Assembly (NCBI RefSeq): GCF_003939025.1
Contig: NZ_RQIH01000005.1
Location: forward strand, 124,001 to 188,000
DNA length: 64,000 nt
Reading direction: 5' to 3'
From: Rhizobium sophoriradicis
GTDB taxonomy: Bacteria > Pseudomonadota > Alphaproteobacteria > Rhizobiales > Rhizobiaceae
Below, one piece after another: positions 21,466 to 33,719 of this stretch (positions within the stretch are counted from its first letter, which is position 1; the number at the start of each line of letters is the position of its first letter). Under the pieces are notes generated by a model that was not told where the DNA came from, ran no database searches, and saw only the letters and a program-made list of their open reading frames with translations. Both the position numbers and the translations under genes were made by a program.

Positions 21466-21499
21466 CTAAAACAGCCGCCTGCCTCACGGCAAGCGGCTG
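21466..21499 (-). terminator. probable rho-independent terminator downstream of lpdA
   Basis: On the minus strand CAGCCGCTTGCC, a 4-base loop and GGCAGGCGGCTG form an 11-of-12 base-pair stem, followed by TTTTAGTTGTT. It lies 25 bases past the lpdA stop and marks the end of the sucB-lpdA side of the TCA cluster. Confidence 0.72.
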
Positions 21500-21524
21500 C
21501 GCACTCGATTGCGAATATGTAAGA

Positions 21525-22931
21525 TTACATGTGGATCGGCTTGAAGAAGGTGGCGAGCGCGGCTTCCTTGACCGCTTCCGACATCGTCGGATGCGCGTGG
21601 CAGCTGCGGCCGAGATCTTCCGACGAACCGCCGAACTCCATCAGCACAGCAATCTCGTGGATCATCTCGCCGGCGCCGAAGCCGACGATATGGCCGCCGA
21701 GCACGCGGTCGGTTTCCTTGTCGGCGAGGATCTTGACGAAGCCATCGGTCGCCAGCATCGCGCGGGCGCGGCCGTTCGCCGTGAACGGGAACTTGCCGAC
21801 CTTGTAGGCGATACCCGCCGCCTTCAGCTCTTCCTCGGTCTTGCCGACCGAGGCGATCTCGGGCTGCGTGTAGACGACGCTCGGAATGACATCGTAGTTC
21901 ACATGGCCATGCTGCCCGGCAATGATTTCGGCAAGCGCCACACCCTCGTCTTCCGCCTTGTGCGCCAGCATCGGGCCCTTGACCACATCGCCGATCGCAT
22001 AGATGCCGGCGACATTGGTCTTGAAGTGACCGTCGATCTCGACGCGGCCGCGACTGTCGAGCGCAACACCGGCCTCTTCGAGGCCGAGACCCGCCGTATA
22101 AGGCTTGCGGCCGGTGGCAATCAGCACGACCTCGGCGTCGAGCGTCACCTTATCGCCGCCCTTGACTGGCTCGAAGATGACCTTGGCGCCGGTATCGCCC
22201 TTTTCGACGCCGGTGACCTTGGCGCCGAGATGGAAATCGATGCCCTGCTTGGCAAGCATGCGCTGGAACTGTTTGGAGACCTCGCCGTCCATGCCGCCGA
22301 GGATGGTGTCGAGATATTCGACGACCGTGACCTTGGCGCCGAGGCGCGACCAGACCGAACCGAGTTCGAGGCCGATCACGCCGCCGCCGACGACGATCAG
22401 CGTTTCCGGCACCTTGTCCAGCGCGATGCCGCCGGTGGAGGAAATGATGGTCTTCTCATCGATCTCGACCTGCACACCGGGAATGCCGGCGACATCCGAA
22501 CCGGTGGCGATGACGATGTTCTTGCCTTCGATCTCCTGCACTTGGCCGTCCTCGGCGGTGACGGCAACCTTGCCGGCCGAGACGACCTTGCCTGCGCCCT
22601 GGAAGGCATCGATCTTGTTCTTCTTGAAGAGGAAGGCGACGCCGTCGACATTCGCCTTCACCGTCGCATCCTTGTGCGCCATCATATTGGCGAAGTTGAG
22701 CGTCGGCGCGGGAAGATCGATGCCGAGCGCGCTCATGCCGTGACCGGCCTGATGGAACATTTCGGAGGCATGCAACAAGGCCTTGGACGGGATGCAGCCG
22801 ACGTTCAGGCAGGTGCCGCCATAGGTGGCGCGCTTCTCGACGACGGCGACCTTGAGGCCGAGTTGGGCTGCCTTGACGGCGCAGACATAGCCGCCCGGGC
22901 CGGTTCCGATAACGATCACATCGTAAGACAT
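21525..22931 (-). CDS. lpdA: dihydrolipoyl dehydrogenase (E3)
   Basis: A 468-residue flavoprotein from ATG 22931, preceded by AAAGGA. The FAD motif is VIGTGPGGYVCAVKAAQLG at the N-terminus, the redox-active disulfide is in GTCLNVGCIPSKALLH, the NAD site is VVGGGVIGLELGSVW, and the active-site His-Glu pair is in CHAHPTMSEA near the C-terminus. As the last gene of the mdh-suc cluster it should serve as E3 of 2-oxoglutarate dehydrogenase with SucA and SucB. Confidence 0.96.
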   Translation of the reverse strand: MSYDVIVIGTGPGGYVCAVKAAQLGLKVAVVEKRATYGGTCLNVGCIPSKALLHASEMFHQAGHGMSALGIDLPAPTLNFANMMAHKDATVKANVDGVAFLFKKNKIDAFQGAGKVVSAGKVAVTAEDGQVQEIEGKNIVIATGSDVAGIPGVQVEIDEKTIISSTGGIALDKVPETLIVVGGGVIGLELGSVWSRLGAKVTVVEYLDTILGGMDGEVSKQFQRMLAKQGIDFHLGAKVTGVEKGDTGAKVIFEPVKGGDKVTLDAEVVLIATGRKPYTAGLGLEEAGVALDSRGRVEIDGHFKTNVAGIYAIGDVVKGPMLAHKAEDEGVALAEIIAGQHGHVNYDVIPSVVYTQPEIASVGKTEEELKAAGIAYKVGKFPFTANGRARAMLATDGFVKILADKETDRVLGGHIVGFGAGEMIHEIAVLMEFGGSSEDLGRSCHAHPTMSEAVKEAALATFFKPIHM

Positions 22932-22957
22932 TGCTTCTTTTCCTTTGGATTTTTCAA

Positions 22958-23596
22958 TTAGTCGGCGGCGCGCGACAGCGCGAGGCGGAAGCCGAAGCCG
23001 ACGAGTGCCGCTCCGGTGATGCGGTTGAACCATTTGCCGCTGGCGATGAAGCGGTCACGGATTGTCTTGACCGTGAAGAAGTAGGAGACGCCGGCAAACC
23101 AGGCGACCAGCGCCGCCGCCATGCCGATACCGTAGGAGAACTGGATCAGCGCTGGTGTGTCGTGATGCACCAGAGTCGAAAACAAGGACAGGAAGAACAG
23201 CACCGGCTTCGGGTTCAGCGCATTGGTGATGAAACCCATTCCGAGGCATGTCAGCATCGACGCCGACTTGCGGTCTTCGCCCGTGACTTCGATCTCCTGC
23301 ACCTTGAAGCCCGGTTCGCGGAACGACTTGATGCCGAGATAGACGAGATAGGCGACACCCGCCCATTTGATCATCGCAAACAGCATCAGCGACTTGGAAA
23401 CGATGATCCCGAGGCCAGGGATCGTATAGCTGACATGAAAGAGCAGCGAGAAGCCCATGCCCAGCCCGGTCATGATGGCGGCGCGACGCCCATGCACGAT
23501 GCTCTGGCGCAGGATGACAGCGAAATCGGCGCCCGGCACGACGATGAAGATTGAGAAGACAGCCATCAGGCCAAGAAATTCGAAGATATAGCTCAT
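22958..23596 (-). CDS. LysE/RhtB-family amino-acid exporter
   Basis: A 212-residue inner-membrane protein with about six hydrophobic segments. The start MSYIFEFLGLMAVFSIFIVVPGADFAVILRQ and the conserved NPKPVLFFLSLF motif (about residue 127) are typical of LysE/RhtB exporters. ATG 23596 is used. It lies 26 bases upstream of lpdA on the same strand and 20 bases after the SDR gene, so it appears to be carried within the TCA operon. The substrate is unknown. Confidence 0.88.
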   Translation of the reverse strand: MSYIFEFLGLMAVFSIFIVVPGADFAVILRQSIVHGRRAAIMTGLGMGFSLLFHVSYTIPGLGIIVSKSLMLFAMIKWAGVAYLVYLGIKSFREPGFKVQEIEVTGEDRKSASMLTCLGMGFITNALNPKPVLFFLSLFSTLVHHDTPALIQFSYGIGMAAALVAWFAGVSYFFTVKTIRDRFIASGKWFNRITGAALVGFGFRLALSRAAD

Positions 23597-23616
23597 GCTG
23601 ATTTCGCCCTGTCCTT

Positions 23617-24369
23617 CTAACGGCCGCCGCTCACATTGAGGATCGATCCGGTGACATAGGACGCCGAAGGTGAAAGCAGATAGAGGATTGCATCCGCCAC
23701 CTCCTCCGGCATGCCGGCCCGCTGCATGGGCACTGATGGCGCCATTTCGCGCGCCCGGTCCGGCAGGCCACCCGATGCATGGAGATCGGTTTCGATGATG
23801 CCGGGCCTGACGGCATTGACGCGAATCCCTTCTCCAGCGACCTCGCGCGCAAGCCCGATGGTGAAGGTGTCGATCGCCGCTTTCGATGCCGCATAATCGA
23901 CATACTGAGTCGCCGAACCGAGGATCGCCGCCATCGACGAGACGTTGACGATCGCCCCGCCCTGACCACCATGGCGATGCGACATGCGGCGCACGGCCTC
24001 GGCGGCGCAGAGTATCGAGCCGGTCACATTGACGCGCAGCATGCGCTCGATCCGCTCGACCGACATCTCGTCGACCCGCTGCGGATAGTCGACGATGCCG
24101 GCATTGTTGACCAGTCCGTCGAGCCGGCCGAAATGACCATCGACCGCCGAAAACATCGCGGCGATATCCGCGGCCTTGCCGACATCGCCCTGGATGGCCA
24201 GCGCCTCGCCACCGCTGTCGGTGGTCTCCGCAACGACGGCATCCGCCGCTTGCCGGCTCGCGGCGTAATTCACCGCGACGCGCCAACCCCGGCGCGCAGC
24301 AAGCCGGCAGACCGCCGCGCCGATGCCGCGGCTTCCGCCGGTCACGAGAACAACAGGGGTATCGCTCAT
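23617..24369 (-). CDS. SDR-family oxidoreductase
   Basis: A 250-residue classical short-chain dehydrogenase from ATG 24369. The NADP-type nucleotide motif TGGSRGIG is at about residues 10-17, NNAG at about 90-93, and the catalytic Tyr/Lys in YAASK with the Ser in VSSMAAI. The C-terminus ends GSILNVSGGR. The start overlaps the upstream exported-protein stop by ATGA, so it is cotranslated with it. It is one of four accessory genes between sucB and lpdA; the substrate is unknown. Confidence 0.88.
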   Translation of the reverse strand: MSDTPVVLVTGGSRGIGAAVCRLAARRGWRVAVNYAASRQAADAVVAETTDSGGEALAIQGDVGKAADIAAMFSAVDGHFGRLDGLVNNAGIVDYPQRVDEMSVERIERMLRVNVTGSILCAAEAVRRMSHRHGGQGGAIVNVSSMAAILGSATQYVDYAASKAAIDTFTIGLAREVAGEGIRVNAVRPGIIETDLHASGGLPDRAREMAPSVPMQRAGMPEEVADAILYLLSPSASYVTGSILNVSGGR

Positions 24370-24893
24370 ATCGCACACTCCTTGAATGTCAGCACGTCCC
24401 ACGGCGCCACCGAAGCCTTGCCCTTACCCCAGGCGCTGGATTCGCGAATGGCGGGGCCAAGGCCGGGAAGCACCAGCTTTTCGGCGGCCGCAGCACCTTC
24501 CGGCTGCAGATTGTCCATCTCGCCCTTCGCATCCATGCCGTAGACAGCGCCCTGCCAAACCGTGCAGGCATCGAGATCGGCGCCGGTCGCGTCGCCCTCG
24601 GGACAATTGAACATCAGGATTCCAATGGCACGCACCGGATCTTCCGATGGCATGACATAGCCTTCCATCACCACAGGCGTCTCCAGCGCGCTGACCTTGA
24701 ACTGATTGCTGGCGGCGGCCGACGCGGAATTCAGCGGTGAAAAGCGCAATTCATAGGTGCCGTCGCGATCGACATAGACAGCCTGTTCCTGCTTGCAGGC
24801 GGCGCCGAGCGCGTTCACAGGAACAGCGACAAACGCGGCGGCCGCGATTGCAGCCACGCTTTTCCATCCCGCCGTGATCCCGACCCCACTCAT
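24366..24893 (-). CDS. exported protein of unknown function
   Basis: A 175-residue protein with a clear signal peptide (AAIAAAAFVAVPVNALGAAC, about residues 13-32). The mature part has Cys residues at about 32, 95 and 109 and a Cys near the C-terminus (FKECAI), which could form disulfides in the periplasm. No domain recognised. It overlaps the DUF4241 gene upstream and the SDR gene downstream by ATGA at both ends, so these three genes form a tightly coupled set. Confidence 0.75.
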   Translation of the reverse strand: MSGVGITAGWKSVAAIAAAAFVAVPVNALGAACKQEQAVYVDRDGTYELRFSPLNSASAAASNQFKVSALETPVVMEGYVMPSEDPVRAIGILMFNCPEGDATGADLDACTVWQGAVYGMDAKGEMDNLQPEGAAAAEKLVLPGLGPAIRESSAWGKGKASVAPWDVLTFKECAI

Positions 24894-25636
24894 TGCAGCT
24901 TCGGTTCCCTTCGCCCGTCGGCGTTCTCGATCACACCGAAATCGGTCAGCAGCACCAGCGCGTGACCGTCCCTGTCGAGTCCCCAGAAGACCGGATAGAA
25001 CCCGTCGCCCCAGCCGCTCCAGAACACCGCGACATTGCCCTTTTTGCCGGCGACCGGCCGGTGCAGCGCGTAGATGCTCTTGTTGGCGTCGAGATCCGCA
25101 GCCAGCACGTCGTCGTAATAATTGATGTCGGCGCCGGGCTTTTGCGCCTGCACCTGCGCTTGCCGTTCGTCGATCAGAGCAAGCGTCTGCGCATCCATGT
25201 AGCAGCCGACGCCGGCGTCGACGGGGTAGCCGAAGATCTCGTCGTCCTTCAGCGTTGCCGGATCTTGTCCGGGCAGGACGGCAAGCTCCCAACGATCCGG
25301 CCTGCCTTCGGCAAACCGCATGCTGGCGGGGGCGATGCGCCCAAACGCCTGGTAGAGCGTCACCGGGTATTCGCCCGGCGCAACGGTCCTGGCGAGCGCC
25401 GGCCGGTCGGGCTGGGCGAGCGGATCGGCGGCGACGATGCGCCCCGAGGTCAGCTCGACATTGCCCATATGGATCACGTTGATCGACCGTCCGGAGAGTT
25501 CGCCGTCACCGAGCGTCACCAGCTCGAAATTGCTGCTTGCCTTGCTGACGTCCCAACCAGCCGACGCGGAAACCGGGACATGCGCGGCGGCAGCGCAAAG
25601 AACAAGGCGCGCCGCTCGCATGATCCGGTTCCGCAT
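24890..25636 (-). CDS. DUF4241 domain protein, exported
   Basis: A 248-residue protein with an N-terminal signal peptide (MRAARLVLCAAAAHVPVSASA). The C-terminal half carries the DUF4241 pattern: GYPVDAGVGCYMDAQTL, then NVAVFWSGWGDGFYPVFWG and LLTDFGVIEN. DUF4241 has no known activity. A good ribosome site (GGGAGC) precedes ATG 25636. It sits 12 bases after sucB and overlaps the next exported protein by ATGA, suggesting that the two exported proteins act together. Confidence 0.85.
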   Translation of the reverse strand: MRNRIMRAARLVLCAAAAHVPVSASAGWDVSKASSNFELVTLGDGELSGRSINVIHMGNVELTSGRIVAADPLAQPDRPALARTVAPGEYPVTLYQAFGRIAPASMRFAEGRPDRWELAVLPGQDPATLKDDEIFGYPVDAGVGCYMDAQTLALIDERQAQVQAQKPGADINYYDDVLAADLDANKSIYALHRPVAGKKGNVAVFWSGWGDGFYPVFWGLDRDGHALVLLTDFGVIENADGRREPKLQ

Positions 25637-25648
25637 CGAAAAGCTCCC

Positions 25649-26914
<1,266 letters not shown>

Positions 26915-26954
26915 TGTTCAGATCCTGATTTCGTGTGTGTTCGTTTTAAGCGTT

Positions 26955-27263
26955 TCAGACGGCGGGCGGCCGCAAGATGATCGAGGGCATGGGCAGGATA
27001 TCGAAACGGAAACCGAAACCGGAGGCGATGATCGGATCGCCGTCGGCAAGAGCCTGGGCCGCCGCCTGATCCTCGACTTCGACGACCGCCATGCCGAAGG
27101 CGCCTGCACCCTCGAACACCGGACCAACGACGACCGCCGATCCCGCAAGGGCGTGCCGATGCCAGTATTCGACATGGCTTTTCATCGCCGCCATTTCCTC
27201 CCCGGTCCCGTCATGCGGAAAAGTGGGGCGCGGCGGCAGCAGTCTCAAAAAGAAATAAGCCAT
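26955..27263 (-). CDS. YciI-family protein between sucA and sucB
   Basis: A 102-residue ferredoxin-like YCII protein. The conserved early His (SHVEYWHRHALAG) and the later Asp-Pro (LADGDPIIASG) of the family are present. It lies 15 bases after the sucA stop and 40 bases before sucB, all in one direction, so it must be cotranscribed with the 2-oxoglutarate dehydrogenase genes. YciI proteins are small, possibly enzymatic or ligand-binding, with no settled role. Confidence 0.84.
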   Translation of the reverse strand: MAYFFLRLLPPRPTFPHDGTGEEMAAMKSHVEYWHRHALAGSAVVVGPVFEGAGAFGMAVVEVEDQAAAQALADGDPIIASGFGFRFDILPMPSIILRPPAV

Positions 27264-27278
27264 TACGCCCCCCTTGAT

Positions 27279-30263
27279 TTAACCGCCCAATGCATCCTCG
27301 AGGAATGCGGCGAGCTGTGACAGATGCTTCGACATCAGGCCCGTCGCCGGCGAGGCGGCAGCCGGACGGCCGGTGTAACGGACGCGCTGGTATTTCGCAT
27401 CGATATGGGCAAGCACCCATTCGAGGAATGGATCGATGAACGACCATGCGCCCATGTTTTTCGGCTCTTCCTGGCACCAGACCATTTCGGCGTTTCGGAA
27501 GCGCGACAGCTCGTTGATGAGCGCCTTTGCCGGGAACGGATAAAGCTGTTCGACGCGCAGCAGGTAAATGTCGTCGATACCGCGCTTTTCACGCTCTTCG
27601 AGAAGATCGTAATAGACCTTGCCGGAGCACATGACGACGCGGCGGATCTTGTTGTCCTTCTGCAGCTTGATCGGGCCGTCTTTGATCACCTCGGCATCGT
27701 CCCAGAGCAGGCGATGGAAGGCGGATTCACCGGCCATTTCGGCCAGCGTCGAGACCGCCCGCTTGTGGCGCAGCAGCGATTTCGGCGTCATCAGGATCAG
27801 CGGCTTGCGGAAGTCACGCTTCAGCTGCCGGCGCAGGATGTGGAAGTAGTTCGCCGGCGTCGTGACATTGGCGACCTGCATATTGTCTTCCGCGCAGAGC
27901 TGCAGGAAGCGCTCGAGGCGAGCCGAGGAATGCTCCGGACCCTGTCCTTCATAACCGTGCGGCAACAGGCAGACGAGGCCCGACATGCGCAGCCACTTGC
28001 GTTCGCCCGAGGAGATGAACTGGTCGAAGACCACCTGCGCGCCGTTGGCGAAATCGCCGAACTGCGCTTCCCAGAGCGTCAACGCATTCGGGCGGGCGAG
28101 CGAATAGCCGTATTCGAAGCCGAGCACGGCCTCTTCCGAAAGCATCGAGTTGATGACTTCGTAGCGTGCCTGCGTCGGCGAAAGATTGGCGAGCGGAATG
28201 TAACGCTCTTCGGTCTCCTGATCGTAGAGAACCGAGTGGCGCTGCGAGAAGGTGCCGCGCTCGCAATCCTGGCCGGACAGGCGGATCTTGTGGCCTTCCA
28301 GGCAGAGGGCCCCGAAGGAGAGCGCTTCTGCCATCGCCCAATCGATGCCCTCGCCGGTGGCGATCATGTTGGCCCGGTTTTCCATGAAGCGCTGAATCGT
28401 GCGGTGCGCATTGAAGCCTGCCGGGATCTCCGAGAGCTTGCGGCCGATCTCCTTCAGCGTCTTCATCGGCACGGCGGTCTTACCGCGGCGCTGCTCGTCG
28501 GCATTGTCGGCGGTGCGCAGGCCCGACCACTCGCCGTCCAGCCAGTCGGCCTTGTTCGGCTTGTAGCTCTGACCGGCCTCGAACTCCTGCTCGAGATGTG
28601 CGCGCCAGTCGGCCTTCATCTTTTCGACTTCGCCATCCGTGAGCAGGCCTTCGCGAACGAGACGATCTGCATAAAGCTGCAGCACCGTCTTGTGGCCGCG
28701 GATGACCTTGTACATCTTCGGCTGGGTGAAGGACGGCTCATCGCCCTCGTTATGACCGTAGCGGCGATAGCAGAACATGTCGACCACAACCGGCTTGTGG
28801 AACTTCATGCGGAATTCGGTCGCAATCTTGGCGGCGTAGACCACGGCTTCCGGATCGTCGCCGTTGACGTGCAGGATCGGCGCCTCGATCATCTTGGCGA
28901 CATCAGACGGATAGGGCGACGAGCGCGAAAAGGCCGGGTTCGTGGTGAAGCCGATCTGGTTGTTGATGATGACGTGCATGGTGCCGGCGACACGGTGGCC
29001 GCGCAGACCGGAGAGGCCGAGAATTTCGGCAATGACGCCCTGGCCGGCGAAGGCCGCGTCGCCGTGGATCAGCAACGGCAGCACCTTGGCGCGTTCAGAC
29101 AGCGGAATGATGTCGCCGTCCCATACCGTAGCGCTCATGTCCTGCTTGGCGCGAACCTTGCCCATGACGACAGGATCGACGATTTCGAGATGCGACGGAT
29201 TTGCCGTCAGTGAGACGTGCACCTTGTTGCCGTCGAATTCGCGGTCGGAGGAAGCGCCCAGATGGTACTTCACGTCGCCGGAACCTTCGACTTCGTCAGG
29301 CGCATAGGAACCGCCCTTGAACTCGTGGAAGATGGCGCGGTGCGGCTTGCCCATCACCTGGGAGAGCACGTTCAGACGGCCGCGATGGGCCATGCCGAAT
29401 ACCGCTTCCTTAAGGCCGAGATGGCCGCCGCGCTTCAGGATCTGTTCCAGTGCGGGGATCAGCGATTCACCGCCGTCGAGACCGAAACGCTTGGTGCCCT
29501 TGAACTTGACGTCGAGGAACTGCTCGTAGCCCTCGGCTTCGATGAGCTTGGCAAGGATCGCCTTCTTGCCTTCCGCCGAGAAGGCGACGCCCTTGTCTGG
29601 CCCTTCGATCCGCTCCTGGATCCAGGCCTTCTCCTCCGGATTGGAGATATGCATGAATTCGACGCCGAGCGTCGAGCAGTAGGTGCGCTCGAGGATCTCG
29701 ATCATCTCGCGGATGGTCGCGTATTCCAGGCCGAGCACGTTGTCGATGAAGATCTTGCGATCATAATCGGCTGATGTGAAGCCGTAATTTTCCGGCGACA
29801 GCTCATGATAGTCGTCGACGGTAGCGGCGATGCCGAGTGGATCGAGCTTGGCGTGCAGATGGCCGCGCATGCGATAGGCGCGGATCATCATGATGGCGCG
29901 CACCGAATCGCGCGTCGCCTGCAGCACGTCGGTGGTGTCGGCCGGCTTGCCGGCGGCTTCGGCCTTTGCCTTCACCTTGGTTTCGATCGCCTTCTCGACG
30001 ATGCCCCAATTGCCGTCGAGCGCCGACACCAAATCGCCGCCGGCGGCCAGCGGCCAGTGCTTCTTGCGCCAGGAGGCTCCCTTGGCCGCCTTCTTCACAT
30101 CAGCAGGATCCTCTTCCAGCGCCTTGAAGAAGGCGCGCCATTGATCGTCGACCGATGCCGGATCCTCTTCGTAGCGCGCATAGAGCTGCTCGATATAGGC
30201 CGCGTTGGCGCCATCCAGAAACGAGGTGATCTGAAACTGCTCGTTGGCTTCTTGCCGTGCCAT
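27279..30263 (-). CDS. sucA: 2-oxoglutarate dehydrogenase E1
   Basis: A 994-residue E1 from ATG 30263 (MARQEANEQFQITSFLDGAN). The open frame extends 40 codons further upstream but family sequence starts here. The thiamine-diphosphate site is HGDAAFAGQGVIAEIL to INNQIGFTT; the substrate-pocket region GMAHRGRLNVL and the C-terminal VWCQEEPKNMGAW are conserved. It decarboxylates 2-oxoglutarate and passes succinyl groups to SucB. A stable hairpin (30384-30420) lies between sucD and this gene. Confidence 0.97.
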   Translation of the reverse strand: MARQEANEQFQITSFLDGANAAYIEQLYARYEEDPASVDDQWRAFFKALEEDPADVKKAAKGASWRKKHWPLAAGGDLVSALDGNWGIVEKAIETKVKAKAEAAGKPADTTDVLQATRDSVRAIMMIRAYRMRGHLHAKLDPLGIAATVDDYHELSPENYGFTSADYDRKIFIDNVLGLEYATIREMIEILERTYCSTLGVEFMHISNPEEKAWIQERIEGPDKGVAFSAEGKKAILAKLIEAEGYEQFLDVKFKGTKRFGLDGGESLIPALEQILKRGGHLGLKEAVFGMAHRGRLNVLSQVMGKPHRAIFHEFKGGSYAPDEVEGSGDVKYHLGASSDREFDGNKVHVSLTANPSHLEIVDPVVMGKVRAKQDMSATVWDGDIIPLSERAKVLPLLIHGDAAFAGQGVIAEILGLSGLRGHRVAGTMHVIINNQIGFTTNPAFSRSSPYPSDVAKMIEAPILHVNGDDPEAVVYAAKIATEFRMKFHKPVVVDMFCYRRYGHNEGDEPSFTQPKMYKVIRGHKTVLQLYADRLVREGLLTDGEVEKMKADWRAHLEQEFEAGQSYKPNKADWLDGEWSGLRTADNADEQRRGKTAVPMKTLKEIGRKLSEIPAGFNAHRTIQRFMENRANMIATGEGIDWAMAEALSFGALCLEGHKIRLSGQDCERGTFSQRHSVLYDQETEERYIPLANLSPTQARYEVINSMLSEEAVLGFEYGYSLARPNALTLWEAQFGDFANGAQVVFDQFISSGERKWLRMSGLVCLLPHGYEGQGPEHSSARLERFLQLCAEDNMQVANVTTPANYFHILRRQLKRDFRKPLILMTPKSLLRHKRAVSTLAEMAGESAFHRLLWDDAEVIKDGPIKLQKDNKIRRVVMCSGKVYYDLLEEREKRGIDDIYLLRVEQLYPFPAKALINELSRFRNAEMVWCQEEPKNMGAWSFIDPFLEWVLAHIDAKYQRVRYTGRPAAASPATGLMSKHLSQLAAFLEDALGG

Positions 30264-30383
30264 GGTGATATGCGGACGCTTCCGTCCGCCTCCTGACTTT
30301 GATGAATTTGCCGGCTTCGTCACCGGCTGCCGCATTCCGATTGCCGCCTGTCCGCGGCGCATCTGCTGGTCTCGTGCTGTCAC

Positions 30384-30420
30384 ACCGGGCGGAAACGCAG
30401 ATGCCGTTCTTCCGCCCGGT
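30384..30420 (-). promoter_or_regulatory. intercistronic hairpin between sucD and sucA
   Basis: ACCGGGCGGAA (30384-30394) pairs perfectly with TTCCGCCCGGT (30410-30420) around a 15-base loop. No T run follows on either strand, so it is not a classical terminator. It lies just after the sucD stop in the 170-base gap before sucA, a place where a hairpin could protect the upstream mRNA 3' end or set the ratio of sucCD to sucAB. Confidence 0.6.
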
Positions 30421-30433
30421 CTATATGGCTGGC

Positions 30434-31336
30434 TTAGCCCTTAAGGACTTCAACCAAGGTCTTGCCGAGACGAGCCGGCGACGGCGAGACGCGAATGCCT
30501 GCCGATTCCATCGCTGCGATCTTCGATTCCGCATCGCCCTTGCCGCCGGATACCACGGCGCCGGCATGGCCCATGGTGCGCCCCTTCGGCGCCGTGCGGC
30601 CGGCAATGAAGCCGGCCATCGGCTTCTTGCGGCCCTTCTTGGCTTCGTCCTTGAGGAACTGCGCAGCGTCTTCTTCTGCCGAACCGCCGATTTCGCCGAT
30701 CATGATAATCGACTGCGTGGCTTCGTCGGCCAGGAACATTTCCAAGACGTCGATGAACTCGGTGCCCTTGACCGGGTCGCCGCCGATGCCGACGGCGGTC
30801 GTCTGGCCGAGGCCTTCGTTGGAGGTCTGGAAAACCGCTTCATAGGTCAGCGTGCCCGAACGGGAGACGATGCCGACCGAACCCTTGCGGAAGATCGAAC
30901 CCGGCATGATGCCGATCTTGCATTCTTCGGGCGTCAGAATACCAGGGCAGTTGGGGCCGAGCAGGCGCGACTTGGAGCGGTCGAGGCGCGCCTTGACGCG
31001 GACCATGTCCATGACGGGAATGCCCTCGGTGATGCAGGTGATGAACGGGATTTCGGCGTCGATCGCCTCGATGATGGCGTCGGCCGCACCGGCCGGCGGA
31101 ACATAGATGACGGTCGCGTCGGCACCGGTCTTTTCCTTGCCTTCGGCAACGGTCGCGAAAATCGGCAGGCTTTCGCCCTTTGCGCCGGTCCAGGTTTCGC
31201 CGCCCTTCTTCGGGTGGATACCGCCGACCATCTGCGTGCCGTAATAGGCAAGCGCCTGTTCGGTGTGGAAGGTTCCGGTCTTGCCGGTCAGACCCTGAAC
31301 CAGGATCTTGGTGTCTTTATTGACGAGAATAGACAT
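30434..31336 (-). CDS. sucD: succinyl-CoA synthetase alpha subunit
   Basis: A 300-residue alpha subunit. CoA-binding motif: [18 protein letters not shown] at the N-terminus; the phosphorylated active-site His is in [18 protein letters not shown] (about residue 247). The nucleotide-fold sequence [11 protein letters not shown] is also present. It works with SucC to make ATP or GTP from succinyl-CoA. It follows sucC after 18 bases. Confidence 0.97.
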   Translation of the reverse strand: MSILVNKDTKILVQGLTGKTGTFHTEQALAYYGTQMVGGIHPKKGGETWTGAKGESLPIFATVAEGKEKTGADATVIYVPPAGAADAIIEAIDAEIPFITCITEGIPVMDMVRVKARLDRSKSRLLGPNCPGILTPEECKIGIMPGSIFRKGSVGIVSRSGTLTYEAVFQTSNEGLGQTTAVGIGGDPVKGTEFIDVLEMFLADEATQSIIMIGEIGGSAEEDAAQFLKDEAKKGRKKPMAGFIAGRTAPKGRTMGHAGAVVSGGKGDAESKIAAMESAGIRVSPSPARLGKTLVEVLKG

Positions 31337-31354
31337 TCTTTCCGATCCTTCAAA

Positions 31355-32548
<1,194 letters not shown>

Positions 32549-32582
32549 GGGTTTATCCCTGTTTCGATGACGTCGGCCCCGA

Positions 32583-33584
<1,002 letters not shown>

Positions 33585-33683
33585 TTAGGCACCGCTCAAT
33601 GACGCAATCGCATAGACCCAAAGCCTAAAAATGGCAATGCATTAATTTTGATGCAGCATTTTCAATCGTTTAGATATCAAAAT

Positions 33684-33701
33684 TCTTACGTAAACGTAAG
33701 A
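33684..33701. promoter_or_regulatory. perfect 18-base palindrome upstream of mdh
   Basis: TCTTACGTAAACGTAAGA has two 8-base arms around two bases. It lies about 140 bases upstream of the mdh start and 18 bases past the zapE stop in an AT-rich stretch, so an operator for the TCA operon is more likely than a terminator (no T run). The ACGTAAACGT core resembles operators I recall for LiuR-type MerR regulators of branched-chain and fatty-acid catabolism; that match is unverified. Confidence 0.5.
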
Positions 33702-33719
33702 GTTTCCGTCACCAAATTG

